Positions 17,356 through 24,728 of a stretch of 64,000 nucleotides of DNA are shown here, in pieces (within the stretch, counting starts at the first letter, position 1; every line of letters starts with the position of its first letter). The notes beneath the pieces are model-generated. The model did not search any database, was not told the origin of the DNA, and was given only the letters and a program-made list of their open reading frames with translations. The position numbers and the translations under genes were made by a program. Source of the stretch: Streptomyces xanthochromogenes (GTDB lineage: Bacteria; Actinomycetota; Actinomycetes; Streptomycetales; Streptomycetaceae); NCBI RefSeq assembly GCF_014650455.1, contig NZ_BMUZ01000014.1, forward strand, positions 186,001 through 250,000, written 5' to 3'.

Positions 17356-17656
17356 CCCTGGCCCGCCGCGTCCCGGGTGCCCCGGGGGGTTTGCCCTCCC
17401 GCCCGCCCGTGGCCCGGGGTTGGTTGGTTCCGGCTCCCTGGGGCTGCGCCCCAGACCCCGGGGGGTTTGCCCGCCCTCCCGCCCGTGCGGCGGGTTGTAT
17501 CGGCTGAGCCCTGGGGCTGCGCCCCAGACCCGCTGAGGGGCTGCGCCCCTCGAACCCCCGCAAGGGGCTCCGCCCCCTGCACCCCCGTTCGCGCCTGAAC
17601 GGCGCTCGTCCTCAATCGCCGGACGGGCTGTAGGTGCCCCAGTACGGGTATGGCCA
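17356..17656 (+). repeat. Head modules of composite intergenic element 3
   Basis: Behind the permease stop come two rounds of TTTGCCC-rich stretch plus GGGGCTGCGCCCC hairpin (near 17436 and 17515), GGGGCTGCGCCCC- and GGGGCTCCGCCCC-type hairpins around 17540 and 17570, then the module with CGTTCGCGCCTGAACG at 17586-17601 and GCGCTCGTCCTCAA. Sequence and order match element 1 closely. Confidence 0.85.
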
Positions 17657-17970
17657 GGGGCGCGGGGAACTGCGCGAGAAGCGGGCACGGTGCGAGGCCG
17701 ACCACGGGTTTTGGGGGCGCGGGGAACGGCGCGACCAGCCCCGCACGGTCCGCAGCTGAGAGCGGGTTGAGGGGCGCGGGGAACTGCGCGAGAAGCGGGC
17801 ACGGTCCGCAGCCGAAACGGGGTCGGGGGCGCGAGGAACTGCGCGACAGCCACCCACGGTCCGCAGCCGAGGGCGAGTTGAGGGGCGCGGGGAACTGCGC
17901 GACCAGTCACCCACGGTGCGAGGACGAAAACGGGGTCGGGGGCGCGGGGAACTGCGCGAATCGCCCCCAT
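17657..17970 (+). repeat. Array of six ~57-bp units (element 3)
   Basis: Units start at 17657, 17714, 17771, 17826, 17882 and 17939, so the period is 55-57 bp. Each carries the core GCGCGGGGAACTGCGCGA or a one-base variant (GAACGGCGCGA at 17714; GCGCGAGGAAC at 17826). Both middle types occur (ACGGTGCGAGG in units 1 and 5; ACGGTCCGCAG in units 2, 3 and 4). The sixth unit breaks off into a different tandem repeat. Confidence 0.9.
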
Positions 17971-18145
17971 GGCGCGGGGTGCCTAGCCAAAGCCAGCCCC
18001 CCCCGTGGTGCGGGGTGCCTAGCCAAAGCCAGCCCCCCCCCGGTGGAGCGGGGGCACCTAGCAAAGCCGCCCCCCCCGGGCGGCGCCGGGCACCCAGCAA
18101 AGCCCCCCGGCGGCGCGGGGCACCTCGCGAGTCGGCACCCCCGGG
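17971..18145. repeat. Degenerate 30-38 bp tandem repeat rich in poly-C
   Basis: Five units start near 17971, 18007, 18045, 18082 and 18112. The clearest form is GGCGCGGGGTGCCTAGCCAA followed by AGCC and a run of eight or nine C. The first two are nearly identical; later ones decay. The region carries CTAG sites, which are scarce in such DNA. It lies between the 57-bp array and the 3' end of the ribbon-helix-helix gene. Confidence 0.75.
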
Positions 18146-18162
18146 CGCGGCCCGCGGCGCGG

Positions 18163-18402
18163 CTACGCCGCCCCGTAGAAGCGCTCCGTCTCATCGACCG
18201 CCGCCTTGAAGCGCTCGTCGAAGTCGTCACGAACGAGCGTCCGGACCACATAGTCCTGGACGCTCATGCCGCGTTTCGCGGCATGGTGCTTGAGCCGGTC
18301 GAGCAGCTCACCGTCTATCCGCAGGCTGAGCACGCTGGTCCCCATGGAGCGAGGGTCGCCGCCCGCCAGGGCATCGCGCGTCACTTTTCCCAGCCAACTC
18401 AC
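18163..18402 (-). CDS. Ribbon-helix-helix (CopG-like) small protein
   Basis: Likely DNA-binding protein of 79 residues from GTG 18402, or 60 residues from ATG 18345 (MGTSVLSLRIDGELLDRLK). Neither start has a clear ribosome site. The segment SVLSLRIDGELLDRLKHHAA is the beta-strand plus first helix of a ribbon-helix-helix fold, and GMSVQDYVVRTLVRDDF the second helix. The tail DETERFYGAA could contact a partner. It might be an antitoxin-type regulator, but no toxin gene lies next to it. It is divergent from the MarR gene. Confidence 0.75.
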   Translation of the reverse strand: MSWLGKVTRDALAGGDPRSMGTSVLSLRIDGELLDRLKHHAAKRGMSVQDYVVRTLVRDDFDERFKAAVDETERFYGAA

Positions 18403-18481
18403 TCATTCGGGTGATGTTCGGCGAGGTGTGGCGGGATGGGGCCCGTGTGGCGCTCGACACCTGGGCTTAATCCGGTGGTAT

Positions 18482-18508
18482 TTAGCCAGAGTAATGAGTT
18501 ATGCTAAC
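18482..18508. promoter_or_regulatory. Candidate MarR operator at the marR start
   Basis: TTAGC at 18482-18486 and GCTAA at 18503-18507 form an inverted repeat, and GTTA-TGC-TAAC at 18498-18508 is a perfect small palindrome ending four bases before the ATG at 18513. TATGCT (18500-18505) could serve as a -10 box, which would put the transcript start near the ATG. This position fits self-repression by the MarR protein. Confidence 0.45.
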
Positions 18509-18512
18509 GAAC

Positions 18513-18956
18513 ATGTCTGACCTGTCCCACGGCAGTGGCGAGGACGCCGCCGCCGTGAACTCCCTGCGCTCGGCCGTCATGCGTCTTGGCCGACGCCTCA
18601 AGCACCAGCGTGTTGACGAATCGCTCAGCCCGACCGAGATGTCGGTGCTCGGCACCCTTGCCCGTTGCGGTTCGGCCACCCCCGGTGAGCTGGCTCGCAA
18701 GGAGCACGTACAGCCGCCGTCGATGACCCGGATCGTCGCACTGCTGGAGGCGAAGGGCCTGGTCAGGCTGGAGCCGCACCCCGACGACCGCCGCCAGAAG
18801 GTGGTCAGCCAGACCGAAGAGGCCGAGGCGATGCTCGAAGAGAGCCGCCGCAAGCGCAACGTCTGGCTGGCTTCCCTCGTGGAAGGTCTGGACGAGGACG
18901 AATGGGCGAAGCTGCGCGCGGCCGCCCCGGTCCTGGAAAAGCTCGCACATCTGTAA
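18513..18956 (+). CDS. MarR-family transcriptional regulator
   Basis: Winged-helix repressor of 147 residues from ATG 18513 (MSDLSHGSGED); an ATG at 18501 in the same frame lies inside the likely operator. The HTH is SATPGELARKEHVQPPSMTR and the wing is LEPHPDDRRQKVVSQTEEAE, both standard for MarR. Helices at both ends (AVMRLGRRLKHQ and EEWAKLRAAAPVLEKLAHL-like) form the dimer interface. The MFS gene follows after 27 bp, so the pair is a typical self-regulated efflux unit whose effector is unknown. Confidence 0.92.
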   Translation: MSDLSHGSGEDAAAVNSLRSAVMRLGRRLKHQRVDESLSPTEMSVLGTLARCGSATPGELARKEHVQPPSMTRIVALLEAKGLVRLEPHPDDRRQKVVSQTEEAEAMLEESRRKRNVWLASLVEGLDEDEWAKLRAAAPVLEKLAHL

Positions 18957-18983
18957 ACGCGCATCACTAGGAGGCGAGCCCTT

Positions 18984-20321
18984 TTGAGTACGGGATCCGG
19001 AGCAGACTCCGCCCCCGCACCTACCCCCACCTACAACAAGCGTGGCGGGGGGACGTTCTCCTCGCTTGCGGTACGCAATTACCGACTGTTCTTCTCCGGC
19101 GCCATCGTGTCCAACATCGGCACCTGGATGGCCCGGATCACCCAGGACTGGCTGGTCCTGACGATCACCGGCTCCTCGGTGGCGGTGGGCATCACCACCG
19201 CCATGCAGTTCCTGCCGATGCTCCTGTTCGGCCTGTACGGCGGCGTCATAGCCGACCGGTTCGCCAAGCGGAACATCCTGTTCGTGACGCAGGCGGCGAT
19301 GGGCCTCGGCGGCCTCTTCCTCGCCGTGATGACCCTGTCCGGGCACGTCCAGGTGTGGCACGTCTATCTCACGGCCTTCTTCACCGGTCTGGTCACCGTC
19401 GTCGACAACCCGACCCGGCAGTCCTTCGTCTCCGAGATGGTCGGACCCGACCGGGTGCGCAACGCCGTCAGCCTCAACTCGGCGAACTTCCAGTCCGCCC
19501 GGCTCGTCGGTCCCGCCGTCGCCGGTGTCGTGATGGCCGCCGTCGGACCCGGCTGGGCGTTCCTCGCCAACGGCCTGTCCTTCACCGCCCCGCTGATCAT
19601 GCTGTCGCTGATGCGGACCAAGGAGCTCCAGCCGACCCGCCTCGCCCCGCGCGGCAAGGGCCAGCTGAAGGAGGGGCTCGCGTACGTCTCCGAGCGGCCC
19701 GAGCTGATCTGGCCCATCGTGCTCGTCGGCTTCGTCGGCACCTTCGGGTTCAACTTCCCGATCTGGCTGAGCGCGTTCGCCTCCGACGTCTTCCACGGCG
19801 ACTCCGGCATGTACGGCTTGTTCAACAGCCTGATGGCGATCGGCTCCCTGGTCGGCGCGCTGCTCGCGGCCCGTCGCTCCAGCACGCGACTGCGGATGCT
19901 GGTGCTCGCGGCGGTGCTGTTCGCGGTGCTCGAAATCGCGGCCTCCGGGGCCCCTGACCTCGGCCTCTTCATGGCGCTGCTCATCCCCGTCGGCATCCTG
20001 GGCCTCACGGTGAACGTGACCGCCAACGCCTCGGTGCAGATGGCCACGGACCCCGAGATGCGGGGCCGGGTGATGAGCCTGTTCATGATGGTCTTCACCG
20101 GCGGCACCCCGCTGGGCGGCCCGCTCTTCGGCTGGCTGACCGATGTCTACGGCGTGCGCGTCAGCCTCGCGCTCGGCGGCCTCATCTGCGGCGCGGCGGC
20201 GATCGGGGTCGGCCTGATGCTGGCCCGCGCGGCCAACCTGCGCCTGAAGGTCGACGTACGCCCCGGCCACCGCCACCTCGAATTCGTACCGAGGAACCGG
20301 GCACTCGTGGCCGCCGCCTGA
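18984..20321 (+). CDS. MFS transporter (EntS/MFS_3-type)
   Basis: Twelve-helix carrier of 445 residues, probably a drug or metabolite exporter. Start codon is TTG at 18984 with an ideal AGGAGG 9 to 14 bases upstream. The N-terminal helix block FSSLAVRNYRLFFSGAIVSN and the signature WMARITQDWLVLTITGSSVA fit the enterobactin-exporter-like branch, and AGVVMAAVGPGWAFLANGLS and GTFGFNFPIWLSAFASDVF occur later. Transcribed together with the marR gene ahead of it. A strong hairpin terminator follows at 20364. Confidence 0.92.
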   Translation: MSTGSGADSAPAPTPTYNKRGGGTFSSLAVRNYRLFFSGAIVSNIGTWMARITQDWLVLTITGSSVAVGITTAMQFLPMLLFGLYGGVIADRFAKRNILFVTQAAMGLGGLFLAVMTLSGHVQVWHVYLTAFFTGLVTVVDNPTRQSFVSEMVGPDRVRNAVSLNSANFQSARLVGPAVAGVVMAAVGPGWAFLANGLSFTAPLIMLSLMRTKELQPTRLAPRGKGQLKEGLAYVSERPELIWPIVLVGFVGTFGFNFPIWLSAFASDVFHGDSGMYGLFNSLMAIGSLVGALLAARRSSTRLRMLVLAAVLFAVLEIAASGAPDLGLFMALLIPVGILGLTVNVTANASVQMATDPEMRGRVMSLFMMVFTGGTPLGGPLFGWLTDVYGVRVSLALGGLICGAAAIGVGLMLARAANLRLKVDVRPGHRHLEFVPRNRALVAAA

Positions 20322-20363
20322 CGACCGGACCCGCGCGCAGAAGCACCGGACGTCCCACGGCTC

Positions 20364-20394
20364 GGCCCGGCCCCCGCAGTGCGGGGGCCGGGCC
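20364..20394 (+). terminator. Hairpin terminator behind MFS gene
   Basis: GGCCCGGCCCCCGCA and TGCGGGGGCCGGGCC form an almost unbroken 15-bp stem with a one-base loop, 43 bp after the MFS stop codon. No U-run follows, as is usual in such genomes. Confidence 0.8.
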
Positions 20395-20501
20395 GCTTCC
20401 GTACGGGCCGTTTCCGTAAGGGCCCCCGTGCGTACCCGGGCCGGCGGCCGGACCCGTCGTGCGTCGCGACAGACCGGGGCCGATCTTGGTTGACTGTCCC
20501 C

Positions 20502-21071
20502 ATGCGCCTCTTCGCCGCCGTACTGCCCCCTGCCCGGGCTGTCGACGAACTAAGGCTCGCCGTAAGGGAGTTGACTACTCTGCCCGGTGCGGGCGAGCTG
20601 CGCTGGACCGGGCGCGAGGGCTGGCACCTCACCCTCGCGTTTCTGGGAGAGGTCGACGAGCGGGTCCTGGACGAGCTGCACGAGCGGCTGCGCAGGGCCG
20701 CCCGTCGCACCGACCCGTTCGCGCTGCGCCTGCACGGCGGCGGCCGCTTCGACGGGCGCGCCCTGTGGGCCGGCGTCGCGGGCGGCCTCGACGAACTGCG
20801 GCTGCTCGCCGAACGCGCCGACGCCGCCGCCCGCCGCTCCGGCGTCCCGATGGACCAGCACCGCCGCTATGTGCCGCACCTCACCCTGGCCCGCTCGCGT
20901 ACGCCGGTGGACCTGAAGCCCTGTGTCGGCGCCCTGGCCGCGTTCGAGGGAAGCCCCTGGCAGGTCACCGAGTTGACGCTGGTCCGCAGCAGCCTGCCGC
21001 GCGCCGGAGTGCCCGGGGAGCGGCCCCGTTACGAGGCGGTCGCCCGCTGGCCGCTCGGCCGGGACGGTTAG
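20502..21071 (+). CDS. thpR: RNA 2',3'-cyclic phosphodiesterase (ThpR/LigT-like)
   Basis: 2H-phosphoesterase of 189 residues that opens 2',3'-cyclic phosphate ends of RNA. The two catalytic motifs are HLTLAFLGE at His42 and HLTLARSR at His126, with the spacing normal for the family. The N-terminus MRLFAAVLPPARAVDELR is also typical. The longer open frame upstream crosses the terminator and is not coding. The biological substrate in bacteria is uncertain. A 28-codon membrane peptide follows 9 bp downstream. Confidence 0.93.
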   Translation: MRLFAAVLPPARAVDELRLAVRELTTLPGAGELRWTGREGWHLTLAFLGEVDERVLDELHERLRRAARRTDPFALRLHGGGRFDGRALWAGVAGGLDELRLLAERADAAARRSGVPMDQHRRYVPHLTLARSRTPVDLKPCVGALAAFEGSPWQVTELTLVRSSLPRAGVPGERPRYEAVARWPLGRDG

Positions 21072-21080
21072 GCTCAAGGG

Positions 21081-21167
21081 GTGGACCCGAAGACCAGGAA
21101 CCGGATCATGGCCGGTGTGCTCGTGTTGATGTTCGTCGTCGTGGCGGTGGCGGCCGCCGTCGGCTGA
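21081..21167 (+). CDS. 28-residue single-helix membrane peptide
   Basis: GTG at 21081 with CAAGGGG directly ahead opens the frame VDPKTRNRIMAGVLVLMFVV... ending AAAVG. A short basic, polar head (DPKTRNR) is followed by one strongly hydrophobic helix of about 19 residues, a good single-span topology. It starts 9 bp after the phosphodiesterase stop, so it may be co-translated. Too short for homology search by eye; I believe it is real because of the head-plus-helix design and position. Confidence 0.5.
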   Translation: MDPKTRNRIMAGVLVLMFVVVAVAAAVG

Positions 21168-21337
21168 CCGCGCCCGCCACCGCTCGTCGCACGGCCCGTG
21201 TACCCCGCACGGCGTCTGACCCGAAGTGGTCGTACGTCGTACGACCCGAGTGCCCCGCACGCCGTACGGCCCGCCGTACGACCCGAGCCGGCCGCATGCC
21301 GGGCCGTCCCGGCGCCCTCGCGTACGACCCCGTCGAG
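21168..21337. other. Gap with imperfect CGTACG-rich repeats
   Basis: The 170 bp between the small peptide and the aldo/keto reductase stop hold CGTACGACCCGAG twice (near 21236 and 21281) and several CCCCGCACG copies. Self-pairing is possible (GTCGTACG/CGTACGAC), so the region may end both convergent transcripts. No gene seen. Confidence 0.4.
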
Positions 21338-22330
21338 CTACCAGGCGAAGGCCTCCGGCGACGGCCCGGGGCCGGGGAACACGTCGTCGAGCGCGGCCAG
21401 GAACTCCTCGGACAGGTCGAGTTCGACGGCCCGCAGCGCCGACTCCAGCTGATCGGCCGTGCGCGGCCCGACGATGGGGCCCGCCACCCCCGGCCGGGTC
21501 AGCAGCCAGGCGAGCGCCACCTCCGCCGGGTCGAGGTCGTGCTTGGCGACCAGCTCCTCGTACGCCTGGACCCGCTGCCGTACCGCCGGGTCCGTGAGGG
21601 CCTGGGCCGCCAGCCCGCCCTTGGAACGCGCACCCGCGCCCTCGCGCTCCTTGCGCAGGATGCCGCCGAGCATCCCGCCGTGCAGCGGCGACCAGGGGAT
21701 CACGCCGAGTCCGTACTCGTGTGCCGCCGGGACGATCTCCATCTCGGCGCGGCGCTCGGCGAGGTTGTAGAGGCACTGCTCGCTGACCAGGCCGAGCCGG
21801 CCGGTCCGCGAAGCGATCTCGTTGGCCTGGGCGATCTTGTAGCCGGGGAAGTTGGACGAACCGGCGTACAGGATCTTGCCCTGCGTGATGAGGACGTCGA
21901 TCGCCTGCCAGATCTCCTCGAAGGGGGTCAGGCGGTCGATGTGGTGGAACTGGTAGAGGTCGATGTAGTCGGTGCCGAGGCGCTTGAGGGAGGCCTCGAC
22001 GGAACGGCGGATGTTGACCGCCGACAGCTTGTGGTGGTTGGGCCAGGGCTCGCCCGCGGCCATGTTGCCGTTGAGCTTGGTGGCGAGGACGGTCTTGTCG
22101 CGCCGGTCGCCGCCCTTGGCGAACCAGCTGCCGATGATCTCCTCGGTGCGGCCCTTGTTCTCGCCCCAGCCGTACACATTGGCCGTGTCGAAGAAGTTGA
22201 TGCCGGCGCCCTGCGCGGCATCCATGATCGCGTGGCTTGCCGCCTCGTCGGTCTGCGGTCCGAAGTTCATCGTCCCCAGGACGATCCTGCTCACCTGGAG
22301 ACCCGTGCGTCCGAGCTGCGTGTACTTCAT
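21338..22330 (-). CDS. Aldo/keto reductase
   Basis: NADPH-dependent oxidoreductase of 330 residues with a TIM-barrel fold. The start ATG 22330 gives MKYTQLGRTGLQVSRIVLGT, the standard N-terminus. Catalytic tetrad residues are seen in NFFDTANVYGWGENKG (Asp48, Tyr53), TKLNG (Lys) and YQFHHID (His). GPIVGPRTADQLE near the end is the cofactor phosphate-binding stretch. It resembles the YhdN/general stress AKR group. Physiological substrate unknown. The lipoprotein gene upstream is 71 bp away in the same direction. Confidence 0.93.
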   Translation of the reverse strand: MKYTQLGRTGLQVSRIVLGTMNFGPQTDEAASHAIMDAAQGAGINFFDTANVYGWGENKGRTEEIIGSWFAKGGDRRDKTVLATKLNGNMAAGEPWPNHHKLSAVNIRRSVEASLKRLGTDYIDLYQFHHIDRLTPFEEIWQAIDVLITQGKILYAGSSNFPGYKIAQANEIASRTGRLGLVSEQCLYNLAERRAEMEIVPAAHEYGLGVIPWSPLHGGMLGGILRKEREGAGARSKGGLAAQALTDPAVRQRVQAYEELVAKHDLDPAEVALAWLLTRPGVAGPIVGPRTADQLESALRAVELDLSEEFLAALDDVFPGPGPSPEAFAW

Positions 22331-22401
22331 GGAAGCCCAGCCAACGTCTTCGAGCGCGCTCAAGGCAAGGGGTATGCCTCATCAGGGGTTCGGTCGGGTG
22401 G

Positions 22402-23082
22402 TCACTTCGAGCCGACCGGGCCGACGTACGTGCCGGGGTGGGTCGCGCCGTCCTGGAGCAGGACGGACGAGTAGGTCCAGGGCAGCGTGTGGGGGTGGGT
22501 CTCGTTCGGCGGGGTGACCACGATCGACTTCGGCCGGAACTCCTGCCCGTCCCCCTTGTCGAACGGCAGGTAGAAGACGGTGAAGGTGGTCGTCGCGCCG
22601 GGCCGCACGGTGACCGTCGAGGGGGACTCCGCGGTCTGGCGGGGCAGTGACCACCGGGTCGGGCCGCCGACCAGGTCGACGCCCGGATAGCCCTTCATCA
22701 CACAGGACTTGGCGCCCCTGTTGGTGAGCGTGACGGTGATAACGCCCTGCTCGCCCTTCGACTGGGCCCCACTTCCGGGGGCGACGGCGAAGGCGAGCTG
22801 GGAGGTCCGGCAGCGGGTGCCGTCGGCGCCCGCACCGGTGCCGGTTCCCGCGTCGGTGCCGCCACCGGTGCTGCCGCCGGAGGGTGCCATGGTCCGGCCG
22901 CCGTCCACGCCGGGGGAGCCGGTGCCGGTTCCGGTGCTGCCGGTGGCGGTGCTGCTCGGAGTGTCGGTGGCGACCGTGTCGGAACCGCCGCCGCCGTTGC
23001 CGTCGCAGGCGGTCAGGGTCAGGGTCAGGCCGGCGGCGAGGGAGACGATCGCGGCCAGGGGGGAGGTGCGCGGACGCAACAC
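22402..23082 (-). CDS. DUF4232-type lipoprotein
   Basis: Exported lipoprotein of 226 residues. The GTG at 23082 follows AAAGGATC and opens MLRPRTSPLAAIVSLAAG..., a signal peptide with lipobox LTLTAC. A low-complexity Gly/Ser/Thr linker (about residues 28-90) comes next. The mature domain starts at RCRTSQLAFAV and has GVITVTLTNRGAKSCVMKGY and GYPGVDLVG, hallmarks of DUF4232 with its paired cysteines. The 174 codons of open frame upstream run through the divergent gene and are not real. Cell-surface role unknown. Confidence 0.85.
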   Translation of the reverse strand: MLRPRTSPLAAIVSLAAGLTLTLTACDGNGGGGSDTVATDTPSSTATGSTGTGTGSPGVDGGRTMAPSGGSTGGGTDAGTGTGAGADGTRCRTSQLAFAVAPGSGAQSKGEQGVITVTLTNRGAKSCVMKGYPGVDLVGGPTRWSLPRQTAESPSTVTVRPGATTTFTVFYLPFDKGDGQEFRPKSIVVTPPNETHPHTLPWTYSSVLLQDGATHPGTYVGPVGSK

Positions 23083-23211
23083 GGCGATCCTTTCGGTGGG
23101 GCGGGCCGGTCCCTGAGGGGCCGGTGGGGCGGCCCGCGTTTCACGGTTCCGTTCGGCAGCTGGGACGATTGTCGGGTCCGGGACGCGAGGATTCGTTGAG
23201 GAGAGACTTCC

Positions 23212-23268
23212 ATGTCGGTGGGGCCCACCGCGGTGAATCGGCCGCGCGCAGGCGGGGCGGTGCGGTGA
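23212..23268 (+). CDS. 18-codon leader ORF ahead of the DUF2786 gene
   Basis: The ATG at 23212 has GAGGAGA 7 bases upstream, the best ribosome site of this region. The ORF encodes MSVGPTAVNRPRAGGAVR and its TGA overlaps the ATG of the DUF2786 gene (TGATG). The long gene has no ribosome site of its own, so ribosomes may reach it only through this leader. No stalling motif is seen. Confidence 0.45.
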   Translation: MSVGPTAVNRPRAGGAVR

Positions 23269-24386
23269 TGGAGGCCGTGGACCGCGCCTTCGCGGCGGCG
23301 CTGTACATCGAGGGCGACGCGGCCCTGGACACCGGCGCGTCGCTGCTCGCCGCCGCACCCGACGCCGATGCCGAACTCGCCCTGCGCGGGCGGGAGTTCG
23401 TACGCCGTGCCTGGGACCGGGGCTGGCAGCCCGCCGATGTCGTACGGATCGTACGGCGTGACCTGGACGAGCCGCAGGTACGCATTCTGGCCGGGCTGAT
23501 CCGCGACGAGCTGTCCCGTTACGAGCGGCTGCCCGCGCGCTGGCAGGGGCAGGTCGAGGAGCTGCCGCGCGAGACGTGGCGGTCCGACCGCTTCTCGTAC
23601 GCAACGGCCGTCCTTGAGCTGTACCGGGTGCTGCTCGCGCTCCCCGCGATCGAACCGGCCGGGCCCGCGCCCGGGACCTCGGTGCTCGGCCCGCCGGTGC
23701 ACGGCGAGCCGAAGACGCTGGCCCGCATCCGGGCGCTGCTCGCCAAGGCGGAGGCGACCGGGTTCCCCGAGGAGGCGGAGGCGCTCACCGCGAAGGCGCA
23801 GGAGCTGATGGCGCGGCACAGCGTGGACGACGCGCTGCTCGCGGAGCGCGGAGCGGGCGGGGAGGTGCCGGGCGCCTGCCGGATCGGGGTGGACGCCCCG
23901 TACGAGACGGCGAAGGCGATCCTCCTCGACGCGGTCGCCTCCGCCAACCACTGCCGGGCGGTGTGGAACGCCGAGCTCGGCTTCTCGACGGTCGTCGGGT
24001 TCGAGGGCGACCTGGAGGCGGTGGAGCTGCTCCACACCTCGCTCCTCGTGCAGGGCACGGCCGCGATGACGGGGGCGGAGGCGGCGCAGCGGGCGGGTGG
24101 GCGCAAGCGCACGAAGACGTTCCGGCAGTCGTTCCTGCTGGCGTACGCCGGGAGGCTCGGCGATCTGCTCGCCGAGACGGCGCGGGGGGTGGAGGCGGAG
24201 TTCGGCGGTGAGCTGCTTCCGGTGCTCGCGACGCGGGCGGTGGCGGTCGCGGGGCGGGCGGAGGCGATGTTCCCCCGGACGGTGTCGACGCGGGTTCGCG
24301 GGGCGTCGGACGAGTCGGGCTGGCGGGACGGCCGGGCGGCGGCGGACCGCGCCCACCGGGGCCGCATGCGCGGCCTGGGGCGCTAG
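23268..24386 (+). CDS. DUF2786 domain protein
   Basis: Protein of 372 residues with unknown function. The DUF2786 motif is KTLARIRALLAKAEATGFPE followed by EEAEALTAKAQELMARHSVD around residues 140-185. Then comes a domain with VASANHCRAVWNAELGFSTV and a helix LLHTSLLVQGTAAMT, which I recall as the usual partner domain. The C-terminus is Arg-rich (RAAADRAHRGRMRGLGR). Start is ATG 23268 (or GTG 23265), fused to the end of the 18-codon leader. Possibly nucleic-acid related, but this is a guess from charge only. Confidence 0.82.
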   Translation: MEAVDRAFAAALYIEGDAALDTGASLLAAAPDADAELALRGREFVRRAWDRGWQPADVVRIVRRDLDEPQVRILAGLIRDELSRYERLPARWQGQVEELPRETWRSDRFSYATAVLELYRVLLALPAIEPAGPAPGTSVLGPPVHGEPKTLARIRALLAKAEATGFPEEAEALTAKAQELMARHSVDDALLAERGAGGEVPGACRIGVDAPYETAKAILLDAVASANHCRAVWNAELGFSTVVGFEGDLEAVELLHTSLLVQGTAAMTGAEAAQRAGGRKRTKTFRQSFLLAYAGRLGDLLAETARGVEAEFGGELLPVLATRAVAVAGRAEAMFPRTVSTRVRGASDESGWRDGRAAADRAHRGRMRGLGR

Positions 24387-24542
24387 GCCGGGTCCCCTGG
24401 GGCTCCGCCCCAGACCCCGGAGGGGCTGCGCCGACGGGCTGGGGGATGCCCATGCCCGCCGGCACCGAGGCATTCGGGGCCACCTGCAGGGGCGCGGGGA
24501 ACTGCGCGACCGGCCCCTACGGTCCGCAGCCGAACGAGGGGG
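24387..24542 (+). repeat. Single ~57-bp unit behind the DUF2786 gene (element 4)
   Basis: After a GGGGCTCCGCCCC hairpin comes one complete unit with core GCGCGGGGAACTGCGCGA (from 24489) and the middle part ACGGTCCGCAGCCGA. It has the polarity of the gene ahead of it. The CGTTCGCGCCTGAACG module is absent here. Confidence 0.8.
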
Positions 24543-24643
24543 CTTGGGGGCGAAGCCCCCGGACGGGGCCTGGGGGCGAAGCCCCCGGACGGGGCTTGGG
24601 GGCGAAGCCCCCGGACGGGGCCTGGGGGCGGAGCCCGCTGGGG
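24543..24643. repeat. 26-bp hairpin tandem repeat
   Basis: Three copies of a 26-bp unit, CTTGGGGGCGAAGCCCCCGG plus ACGGGG, begin at 24543, 24569 and 24595 (the second has CC for CT), and a shortened fourth begins at 24621. Each unit forms the hairpin GGGGGC-GAA-GCCCCC, giving four in a row. They lie before the FUSC gene and could stop read-through from the DUF2786 gene. Confidence 0.85.
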
Positions 24644-24728
24644 CCCTGGGGCGGGGCCCCAGCGCACCCCGACCGGCCGCACCCCTACTCCGAAGCCACG
24701 CCGCAGGCGACCCGGTAGCCTCGGGATC

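Noticed and set aside
15883..17970. 695-codon frame antisense to the purine permease
   Set aside because: The plus-strand AzgA-type permease is unmistakable. The minus frame is a compositional shadow extended by the repeats.
18163..18402. Toxin-antitoxin pair with the ribbon-helix-helix protein
   Set aside because: No adjacent gene of toxin size on the same strand; the next gene is a divergent marR.
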